Shown: piece by piece, positions 33,767-39,069 of the stretch
How positions within the stretch are numbered: position 1 is the first letter of the stretch
How the letters are laid out: each line of letters begins with the position of its first letter
Source: Heyndrickxia sporothermodurans
GTDB taxonomy: Bacteria > Bacillota > Bacilli > Bacillales > Bacillaceae_C
Assembly (NCBI RefSeq): GCF_016785185.1
Contig: NZ_JAEKDY010000023.1
Direction: 5' to 3' (one strand)
Length of the DNA stretch: 39,069 bases
Translations under genes and position numbers: made by a program
The notes under the pieces: generated by a model
What the model was told of the DNA's origin: nothing
The model's database searches: none
Seen by the model: the letters and a program-made list of their open reading frames with translations, nothing else

Positions 33767-33774
33767 CATACACT
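33767..33774 (+). promoter_or_regulatory. Sigma-E-like -10 box upstream of gerQ
   Basis: CATACACT matches the sigma-E -10 consensus CATACAnT. The -35 region is not convincing (a TAATC is at 33749). gerQ is made in the mother cell under sigma-E in B. subtilis, so the match is sensible. The start codon is about 120 bases downstream. Confidence 0.4.
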
Positions 33775-33894
33775 TTATGAAAGTATTGGCAAAGTGAGGT
33801 GAAGGATAGGCAGTTTATGGCTTTAATAGAGGATTTCCTATTTTCTTGCTACTTGTTTCAAGCATTTATTAGCATATTTTAAGGAGGGAGAAGA

Positions 33895-34365
33895 TTGTCT
33901 AAATCAAATTATAATCCACCTTACGGGTATCAAGCCCCACAAGGTGGTGCAGGTTCACAAGGTTTTTATGGAGGATACCCGCCACAATACGGAGCGCAGC
34001 AACAAGTTCCGCCTGCCGTTCCTTTTTCACCGCCTCAAGGCGGAGGATCAAATGCAACAGGACTATATGTTCCTGGAATGTTACCGCCTGAACAATCTTA
34101 TATTGAAAACATTCTACGCCTGAACAAAGGAAAACTGGTTACACTCTATGCCACATTTGAAAACAATCGGGAATGGAATGCGAAAATATTTAAAGGCATC
34201 ATTGAAGCAGCAGGTCGGGATCATGTCATTTTAAGTGACCCACAAACTGGCGAACGTAATTTAATTCCTATGGTTTATGTTGATTACATTACATTTAGCG
34301 AAGAAATTGAGTACGAATATCCATTTAGAGCCGCACCAAATTTATCTACTTATTCTCCAAGATAA
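33895..34365 (+). CDS. gerQ: Spore coat protein GerQ (YwdL)
   Basis: GerQ is a spore coat protein needed to place the lytic enzyme CwlJ; it is cross-linked by the transglutaminase Tgl. The 156-residue product starts at TTG 33895 behind AAGGAGGGAGAAGA. The N-terminal ~65 residues are low in complexity and rich in Gly, Gln, Tyr and Pro. The conserved C-terminal domain begins QSYIENILRLNKGKLVTLY and continues with NREWNAKIFKGIIEAAGRD and HVILSDPQTGERNLIPMV. It is shorter than B. subtilis GerQ (about 180 residues), mainly in the N-terminal part. Confidence 0.93.
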   Translation: MSKSNYNPPYGYQAPQGGAGSQGFYGGYPPQYGAQQQVPPAVPFSPPQGGGSNATGLYVPGMLPPEQSYIENILRLNKGKLVTLYATFENNREWNAKIFKGIIEAAGRDHVILSDPQTGERNLIPMVYVDYITFSEEIEYEYPFRAAPNLSTYSPR

Positions 34366-34376
34366 TCAAAATTGTT

Positions 34377-34410
34377 AAAGGGATCCTTCGAAATGAAGGA
34401 CCCCTTTTAT
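34377..34410. terminator. Intrinsic terminator, gerQ/ywdK
   Basis: AAAGGGATCCTTC / GAAGGACCCCTTT form a 13-bp stem with one A-C mismatch and the loop GAAAT, followed by TATATT. It lies between convergent gerQ and ywdK, and the A-run gives a U-tract on the minus strand. Confidence 0.8.
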
Positions 34411-34411
34411 A

Positions 34412-34786
34412 TTATAGATGTTTTACAGCTGCAACGACCACAAGGATCCAAGCTGCTAAAAATGCTACTCCTCCTATTGGCGTGATCGCTCCTAATATAC
34501 CAATCTTCGTTACGCTTAATACATATAAGCTACCCGAAAAGAAAATAATACCGATAAACATTAACCAGCCTGACCAAGTGATTAGTGAAGAACCTTGTTG
34601 AATATACCCAGCAAGAATACCAATCGCAAGTATTCCTAATGCGTGGAACATTTGATACGTAACACCCGTTTTCCAAATATCTAAATATTTCGGTTCTAAT
34701 TTATCTTCCAAACCATGTGCACCGAATGCACCGAGTGCAACTGCTAAGAACGCATTAATCGCTCCTATAATGATAAAAGCCTTCAA
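34412..34786 (-). CDS. ywdK: DUF423 membrane protein (YwdK)
   Basis: A 124-residue integral membrane protein of the DUF423 family, function unknown. Four helices are visible, with the family motif VALGAFGAHGLEDKL after the first and YQMFHALGILAIGILAGY in the second. The start is TTG 34786 (MKAFIIIGAINAFLAVALG), with AAGGAGTGT nine bases upstream. It lies in the B. subtilis order gerQ-ywdK-ywdI and is probably cotranscribed with ywdI. Confidence 0.9.
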   Translation of the reverse strand: MKAFIIIGAINAFLAVALGAFGAHGLEDKLEPKYLDIWKTGVTYQMFHALGILAIGILAGYIQQGSSLITWSGWLMFIGIIFFSGSLYVLSVTKIGILGAITPIGGVAFLAAWILVVVAAVKHL

Positions 34787-34858
34787 AAAAATACACTCCT
34801 TCTTTTGTCCATCCCTTTATATTTTCAAACTATCTCCTTCATTTTAAGAAAAACCCGT

Positions 34859-35143
34859 CTAGAAATCAAAAATTGACTCTCCGTTTGCGCCATCATCCGT
34901 TTTTAAAGGCTCTGCTTTTCCTACTGACATCATTGGTTTACTTTGGGACACTGAATGTTCTGCTTCAACTTTTTTCGGGATTTCATATGAAGTTGATAAG
35001 CTTTGCCCTTCCGCTAAGATTAATTCACAAAGGGTTTTTACTGAATAAATATGATTTTTTAACACACTATCCTGTTCTGCTTTCTTCGCATAGTTTATTT
35101 CTTGTTCGATTTTATTTAATAGCGAATGAATTGATATACTCAT
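34859..35143 (-). CDS. ywdI: YwdI family protein (DUF5327)
   Basis: A 94-residue protein of the YwdI family; its function is not known. The N-terminal half is helical and charged (SLLNKIEQEINYAKKAEQD, YSVKTLCELILAEGQ). The C-terminal half is disordered-looking and ends in the conserved ESIFDF. I chose ATG 35143 (MSISIHSLL) because AGGAG lies eight bases upstream; the longer reading from 35176 is less likely. It is 72 bases upstream of ywdK in the same direction. Confidence 0.8.
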   Translation of the reverse strand: MSISIHSLLNKIEQEINYAKKAEQDSVLKNHIYSVKTLCELILAEGQSLSTSYEIPKKVEAEHSVSQSKPMMSVGKAEPLKTDDGANGESIFDF

Positions 35144-35233
35144 TACTTCATCTCCTAGTCGCTTCAATTTCTGCATACCTCGATTCTATCATATTTATTT
35201 CAAATCTAATATTTAGTTAGTCTTCACATTTCG

Positions 35234-35255
35234 ACATGTTTCACGTGAAACATGT
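35234..35255. promoter_or_regulatory. parS chromosome partition site
   Basis: TGTTTCACGTGAAACA (35237-35252) is a perfect match to the ParB/Spo0J parS consensus, inside a 22-bp palindrome starting ACATG and ending CATGT. ParB loads here to organise the origin region. The site lies in an intergenic gap between ywdI and the stress gene. Confidence 0.92.
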
Positions 35256-35290
35256 TAAATTTTGTCATCTTCTGTTCTAACAATATAAAT

Positions 35291-35315
35291 GTTTAACGAT
35301 TAAAATAGCGGATAT
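35291..35315 (+). promoter_or_regulatory. Sigma-B promoter of the stress protein gene
   Basis: GTTTAA (35291-35296) and GGATAT (35310-35315), 13 bases apart, fit the sigma-B consensus GTTTAA-N13-15-GGGTAT with one mismatch. The protein it drives is a general stress family, which supports the call. Confidence 0.65.
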
Positions 35316-35372
35316 ATATATACTAGATTCGAGGTGCAAGTTACCTCTCAAATACAAGGAGGAGATTTTTCA

Positions 35373-35732
35373 ATGTACAAAGTAAACGTAGTTGAAAATG
35401 GCCTAGAAGCATCAAATCTAATTAGTGAGTTACAAAACGAAGGATACTTAAAAAGTGAAATTTATATATTTGCACACGGAAAAGAAAGATCAAAAGATAT
35501 AACAGAAGCAACTGAAACAGGAAAAGTCGGTATTGAAGAACAAGGGGTACTTAATACATTAGGCAATGTTTTCAAAAAGAGAGGAGACGAATTAAGAACA
35601 AAGATGGCATCGCTAGGACTATCAGACCACCAAGCAGCGGAATATGAGAAGGAACTCGATCAAGGAAGACTTGTGGTGATTGCTTCAAGAGAAGCACCAA
35701 ATGAATATCTAACAGAAAATCCATTAAACTAA
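35373..35732 (+). CDS. General stress protein 17M family (YflT-like)
   Basis: A 119-residue cytoplasmic protein of the general-stress-protein 17M family, produced under sigma-B in Bacillus; its function is unknown. It begins MYKVNVVENGLEASNLISEL at ATG 35373, behind CAAGGAGGAGATTTTTCA. A first domain with a beta-alpha-beta pattern (SEIYIFAHGKERSKDI) is followed by an acidic-basic helix (FKKRGDELRTKMASLGL). The longer reading from 35334 would start before the ribosome site. It stands alone between parS and a terminator. Confidence 0.85.
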   Translation: MYKVNVVENGLEASNLISELQNEGYLKSEIYIFAHGKERSKDITEATETGKVGIEEQGVLNTLGNVFKKRGDELRTKMASLGLSDHQAAEYEKELDQGRLVVIASREAPNEYLTENPLN

Positions 35733-35752
35733 TATTTATAAATAGGGAATAC

Positions 35753-35777
35753 TAGCCTCACTTTTCCAGTGAGGCTA
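35753..35777 (+). terminator. Terminator of the stress gene
   Basis: TAGCCTCACT / AGTGAGGCTA form a perfect 10-bp stem with the loop TTTCC, followed by TACTTTATT. It lies nine bases before the moeB stop and may serve both convergent genes. Confidence 0.75.
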
Positions 35778-35785
35778 TACTTTAT

Positions 35786-36808
35786 TCATCCAATAAATGA
35801 ATAATATATTTTCTTTGCCTTTACCGGATCATTCGTACCGTGAATTAATGCACGACCATCTTTAAACATGATCATTCGTACATCATCTTTATGGACAGAA
35901 ACTAAATAAGGGTTTTGTTTAACTTGATATCCCGCTAGTTCCCATCGTGAACAAAGCTGTCCTATTGATGGAGAAAAAGTTTGTGAAGGTCGAATTTGTA
36001 CGGTATTTCTCCCACAAAGTAGCGCTGTTTTTGTTTGTGCCTCATACGATAGAAATGGATAGGTTCTTTCCTCGCCACAAGTTGTACATGCTTTGTTTTT
36101 TATCGCATCATTTGATTTTACCGATAAGTGTTGATTTTCCCAAAGATCAAAAGTTATATATGTTTTACGAATAGCATCCATATTTCCGCTTAAAATTTTT
36201 AATGCTTCGGCGACTTGATAAGCCGTCACCATTTGAACAGTAGGAGCGATAATCCCCACAGTATCACATGTCTGTCCTTGCATTGGGATATTTTTCAGCA
36301 AGCACTGTAAACAAGGTGTGTGATTAGGGATAATGGTATAAGTCGAACCAAAGCTTCCTACACATGAGCCGAATAGAAATGGAACCGTAAATTTATGTGC
36401 GATATCATTTAAAATAAATCTTATGTCAAAATTATCCGTACCATCAATCATTAAATCTATTTTTGGAGCAAAGTTCTCTAACGTTTGGACATCTGCTTCT
36501 CCCACAATTGCTTCTATCTTAACTTCCCGATTAATATCAGCTAATCTCTTTTTTGCCGCAATCACTTTTGGGAGCTTTTCTTTCGCATCGCTTTCAGAAA
36601 ATAGTTGTTGTCGTTGTAGATTACTAGTTTCTACGTAGTCACGGTCAATTAAAGTTAATTTCCCTACCCCTGCTCTTGTCAGCATTTCCGAAATGCTTGA
36701 ACCTAAGGCACCTACCCCTACCACTAACACATGCTTTTCACCAATGCTTTTCTGACCTTGTTTACCGATCGGTGAGAACAAGATTTGTCTAGAATATCGA
36801 TCATTCAT
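35786..36808 (-). CDS. moeB: Molybdopterin-synthase adenylyltransferase MoeB (ThiF family)
   Basis: MoeB adenylates the C-terminal Gly of MoaD with ATP before sulfur transfer. The 340-residue protein has the E1-like Rossmann fold, with GVGALGSSISEMLTRAGV near residue 32, LIDRDYVETSNLQRQ, and NFDIRFILNDIAHK. Zinc cysteines appear in PCLQCL and ACTTCGEE. The C-terminal ~90 residues are an extra domain. The start is ATG 36808. Its ribosome site GGAGGG is formed by the last Gly-Gly codons of moaD, four bases before the moaD stop, so translation is coupled. Confidence 0.9.
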   Translation of the reverse strand: MNDRYSRQILFSPIGKQGQKSIGEKHVLVVGVGALGSSISEMLTRAGVGKLTLIDRDYVETSNLQRQQLFSESDAKEKLPKVIAAKKRLADINREVKIEAIVGEADVQTLENFAPKIDLMIDGTDNFDIRFILNDIAHKFTVPFLFGSCVGSFGSTYTIIPNHTPCLQCLLKNIPMQGQTCDTVGIIAPTVQMVTAYQVAEALKILSGNMDAIRKTYITFDLWENQHLSVKSNDAIKNKACTTCGEERTYPFLSYEAQTKTALLCGRNTVQIRPSQTFSPSIGQLCSRWELAGYQVKQNPYLVSVHKDDVRMIMFKDGRALIHGTNDPVKAKKIYYSFIG

Positions 36809-36811
36809 ATT

Positions 36812-37045
36812 TCACCCTCCACTTACTGGCGGAATAAGTGCGATAATATCCCCTTCATCGACCATTGTTTCATCATGGCAAAACTCTTCATTAACTGCTG
36901 TCATGATAGAATCCAAATTGTTCAGCGAATGGTTAATTTGTAAGTATTCCTTTAACTCTTTCACTGTCCCTTTAAACGAATTAATTTCAATTTCCCCGGT
37001 GCCGATTTGTTCGCGCAAATGTGCAAAGAACATAACCTTAATCAT
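36812..37045 (-). CDS. moaD: Molybdopterin synthase small subunit MoaD
   Basis: MoaD is the ubiquitin-like sulfur carrier of molybdopterin synthase; it needs a free C-terminal Gly-Gly. The 77-residue protein has a beta-grasp pattern and ends PPVSGG. DEGDIIALIPPVSGG is the family C-terminus. ATG 37045 lies inside the end of moaE, overlapping by 8 bases, with GGGGGAGGAAG as the ribosome site in moaE. Confidence 0.95.
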   Translation of the reverse strand: MIKVMFFAHLREQIGTGEIEINSFKGTVKELKEYLQINHSLNNLDSIMTAVNEEFCHDETMVDEGDIIALIPPVSGG

Positions 37046-37502
37046 CCAAATCTTCCTCCCCCGGTTTTCCTTCGAGATATTCTTTTGTCTCTAACTGATC
37101 CCCTATCCACTTCTCGCCATCTTCCCAATGTTCCTTTTTCCAAATCGGAACGATTTCTTTAATCCGTTCAATCGCATACCGATTTGCTTCGTAGCTTTCT
37201 GCACGATGGGGAGTAGAAGTAGCAATTACAACAGCGATGTCCGTTATTCCCAATCGCCCAATCCGATGGGTAATCGCTGTTTTGGTTCCCGGCCAACGTT
37301 CACTAATTTCTTGACCAATTTGTTCTAACTTTTTAACCGCCATAGATATATATGCTTCATATTCCAAATATAAGGTTCTTTTACCATTTGTTAATTCTCT
37401 TACTGTACCGATAAAAGTTGTAATTGCACCTGCTTCACGTTGCACAACTTTACTGACAACAGATTCTATACTAATTGGCTCCTTAATAATTTCAAAAATC
37501 AT
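37038..37502 (-). CDS. moaE: Molybdopterin synthase catalytic subunit MoaE
   Basis: MoaE with MoaD converts precursor Z to molybdopterin. The 154-residue protein shows GAITTFIGTVRELTNGKRT (conserved loop FxGxVR), LEYEAYISMAVKKLEQI, ITHRIGRLGITDIAVVIATS, and the C-terminal ERIKEIVPIWKKEHWEDG with the catalytic Lys and Trp. The start at ATG 37502 overlaps the end of mobA by 11 bases, with GGGGGTCATA as a ribosome site. Confidence 0.95.
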   Translation of the reverse strand: MIFEIIKEPISIESVVSKVVQREAGAITTFIGTVRELTNGKRTLYLEYEAYISMAVKKLEQIGQEISERWPGTKTAITHRIGRLGITDIAVVIATSTPHRAESYEANRYAIERIKEIVPIWKKEHWEDGEKWIGDQLETKEYLEGKPGEEDLDD

Positions 37503-38103
37503 TATGACCCCCTAAGTGCTTTAGTGCTTTTTGGTAATCGTCCATTGTGTTCATGTTCCAGAAACATGTCCCCCAAATATTTTGTAAATATTCTGGAGCA
37601 TCATTTTGTTCAACTAGCTTCACATTTAATTGATCAATTAAATCGGTCATTCTTCTTTTTTGATCTAATAAGCAAGTTCTTATAATTGGTTGGATTTTCT
37701 TGTGATAGGCACCAAACAGTGGATGAATTCTGCCTTCCGAAACTGGAATAACTGCATCGAAATTACCGTTTGTAAGCTCATCGATCAACCATTTCCCCAC
37801 TTGCTTTGAGGCGAACGGCATGTCACAAGCAATAATTAAGCATTCTTGGGAAGTAGCGTTTTTTAATCCAATCTCCATCCCAGCTAAAGGTCCTTGTCCC
37901 TTAAATTCCGGTTCATCCGTCAGTATATTTATATTTATAGATTGGTATTCGGAAGGATGGTTCGAAACTAAGAACATCCTTCGAGTTATAGGAGAAAATT
38001 CATTAATTAACCGATCGATAACTCTCTCATTCCCCAAAGGTAAAAGTGCTTTATTTTGTCCCATGCGACTTGATTTTCCGCCTGCTAAAATGATCGTATC
38101 CAT
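37492..38103 (-). CDS. mobA: Molybdenum cofactor guanylyltransferase MobA
   Basis: MobA attaches GMP to molybdopterin to form the bis-MGD cofactor used by enzymes such as formate dehydrogenase and nitrate reductase. The 203-residue protein has LAGGKSSRMGQNKALLPLG (nucleotide-binding loop), NILTDEPEFKGQGPLAG and LIIACDMPFASKQVG with the metal-binding Asp. ATG 38103 overlaps the VOC gene stop by one base (TAATG), so translation is coupled. The window does not show moeA, moaB or moaC, so these lie elsewhere. Confidence 0.93.
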   Translation of the reverse strand: MDTIILAGGKSSRMGQNKALLPLGNERVIDRLINEFSPITRRMFLVSNHPSEYQSININILTDEPEFKGQGPLAGMEIGLKNATSQECLIIACDMPFASKQVGKWLIDELTNGNFDAVIPVSEGRIHPLFGAYHKKIQPIIRTCLLDQKRRMTDLIDQLNVKLVEQNDAPEYLQNIWGTCFWNMNTMDDYQKALKHLGGHNDF

Positions 38104-38501
38104 TATCCCGCCTCTTCTGTTGGTGCGACTACTTCTACTTTAATTCTATCGGGATCCTCAAAATATAAAGCATAATGATTTTGACCACCTGCATATGGAT
38201 AACGTTCAGAATATAGAATCGTCATGCCTCTTTCTTTTATCTCAAGAGCCAGTTCATCGACTTGTTTTCGGGATTGTGCCTGGAACGCTAAATGATTTAA
38301 ACCGACACGACAGCGATGATAAGGAGTCGAAAGAAATTCTTCCTTCGCCTGAACAAAAACAAGATAGGTTGATTGATATTTCCAACTTATACCTTGGTCC
38401 CATTTTTGAAACTGGTGGTAACCGAGCTTCGTTAAAAACCATTCCCAAAATTCAGTGGATTTTTTTAGATTGGAGACATATATTTCAAGATGGTGAAGCA
38501 A
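38103..38501 (-). CDS. VOC (glyoxalase/bleomycin resistance) family protein
   Basis: A 132-residue VOC-superfamily protein with two beta-alpha-beta-beta-beta modules: LHHLEIYVSNLKKSTEFWE, later VGLNHLAFQAQSRKQVDELA and NHYALYFEDPDRIKVEVVAP. Metal-ligand candidates are His near residue 3 and His 4, the second-module His in LNHLAF, and the last Glu. The substrate is unknown. It starts at TTG 38501 behind AGGGGGAGTTTAA, and its stop overlaps the mobA start. It leads the molybdenum-cofactor operon. Confidence 0.85.
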   Translation of the reverse strand: MLHHLEIYVSNLKKSTEFWEWFLTKLGYHQFQKWDQGISWKYQSTYLVFVQAKEEFLSTPYHRCRVGLNHLAFQAQSRKQVDELALEIKERGMTILYSERYPYAGGQNHYALYFEDPDRIKVEVVAPTEEAG

Positions 38502-38619
38502 TTAAACTCCCCCTATTCAACATAATATGAAATTTATCTTATATTATCATCAAATTAATACTATGTGCTTTTGAAATTTCCTTTGAAACCCAATAATTCA
38601 TTTGGTTGCTGGTCTTTCG

Positions 38620-38740
38620 TGCACTTTGTGTGAACCTCTCCAACTCCCTCAGTTTGATGGAGCATCCCTTATCTTAAATACAGTACAAAATCAGCAGGTA
38701 AGACACCTTTCATGTCTCTAGCGCTTGATTTAGACTAATG
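38620..38740 (-). ncRNA. Likely right end and omega-RNA region of the IS element
   Basis: The 3' end of tnpB and the ~90 bases after it hold a stem-rich stretch (minus strand GATGCTCCATCAAACTGAGG, then GGAGTTGGAGAGGTTCACAC), as at the right end of IS200/IS605-type elements. In such elements a guide RNA (omega-RNA) spans the end of tnpB and the right end. The exact edge is uncertain. Confidence 0.4.
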
Positions 38741-39069
38741 AATGAAGACAAGGTTTGTTCAGTTCTTTTTGACAACTCAGGAACTTTTGCCTGAAGAGTC
38801 AACCATTTCTTTTCAGAAATGGATTTTTGAAAGGCACGAATAAAATAACGGGCCCCTATATTATATGAAGCTTGTAAATCTGCATGATATACTTTTCCTG
38901 TCGTAAACGTAGCGAGGTCCTTTTTGGCATTTCGTTGCACTATTCCAGAGCCATCAAATGCTAAAGCACTTGTATTTCGAGCGTTAATCCTTGAAATTCT
39001 CATTCCTAGGTAATGGGCCATTTCTTCGACTTTATTTTGTATTCCTTTCTTTCGCCAATATCGAAGTTT
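38710..39069 (-). CDS. tnpB: TnpB, IS200/IS605-type, 3' part, cut by the window edge
   Basis: The frame is open to the right edge, so only the last ~119 codons are visible, reading LRYWRKKGIQNKVEEMAHYL, then GMRISRINARNTSALAFDGS and GARYFIRAF. TnpB is an RNA-guided nuclease of IS605-family elements. The RuvC-III Asp (YHADLQASYNIGA) is present. The usual zinc-finger CxxC region is replaced by NTSALAFDGSG, as in a known subgroup of Bacillaceae TnpB. No tnpA is visible. Its right end lies between 38620 and 38710, downstream of the mobA operon start. Confidence 0.85.
   Translation of the reverse strand, partial: KLRYWRKKGIQNKVEEMAHYLGMRISRINARNTSALAFDGSGIVQRNAKKDLATFTTGKVYHADLQASYNIGARYFIRAFQKSISEKKWLTLQAKVPELSKRTEQTLSSFISLNQALET

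Noticed and set aside
1..39069. tRNA and rRNA genes
   Set aside because: No cloverleaf or ribosomal RNA segments were recognised on either strand by eye.

Overview
The window reads as the chromosome of a low-GC endospore-forming Bacillaceae bacterium, close to but distinct from Bacillus subtilis. Sporulation genes (gerQ, rsfA, pbpG), long intrinsic terminators with U-tracts, strong GGAGG ribosome sites and gene order support this. The backbone follows the B. subtilis ywj-ywi-ywh-ywg-ywf-ywd order: fadF, clsB, argS, ywiB, then speB, speE, pbpG, ywhD, ywhC, ywhB, ywgA, ywfO, rsfA, then lipL, pta, hemQ, gerQ, ywdK, ywdI. In B. subtilis this segment lies in the origin-proximal part of the chromosome, and a perfect ParB site (parS) near 35.24 kb fits that.

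Layout. 0-7 kb: fatty-acid oxidation electron-transfer protein FadF with a promoter carrying a FadR-type operator, cardiolipin synthase, the ywiB-argS pair, a dispersed GC-rich hairpin repeat and a TauE-type exporter. 7.77-16.88 kb: an accessory islet. It holds a ComQ-ComX-ComP-ComA type quorum-sensing locus in which comQ is a wreck and comX is a 53-residue ORF, then a small secreted protein (DUF2712-like), a LolA-like membrane-anchored protein, three ABC-2 permeases, an ATPase and a membrane-anchored accessory protein, all on the minus strand. The islet lies between the 3' end of speB and a decayed second copy of the same 3' end. 16.9-26.2 kb: polyamine genes (speB, speE), class A penicillin-binding protein PbpG, and the ywhDCB, ywgA, ywfO and rsfA genes.

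26.2-31.6 kb: the heterodimeric multidrug exporter BmrC/BmrD behind a leader that looks like a ribosome-mediated attenuator (two possible leader peptides, three hairpins), then lipL. 31.6-35.8 kb: pta, hemQ, gerQ, ywdK, ywdI, parS, and a stress protein behind a sigma-B-like promoter. 35.8-38.5 kb: an operon transcribed VOC protein - mobA - moaE - moaD - moeB for molybdenum cofactor and molybdopterin synthesis, with overlapping genes. 38.6 kb to the end: the 3' part of an IS200/IS605-type tnpB with its likely right end.

Two tandem arrays, at 22.88-23.38 kb and 26.23-26.60 kb, flank ywgA-ywfO-rsfA. Both have a unit of exactly 52 bp, and the units share a faint common skeleton. The strongest candidates for something undescribed are the quorum-sensing/secreted-peptide/ABC islet with its duplicated speB end, the twin 52-bp arrays, and the bmrCD leader.
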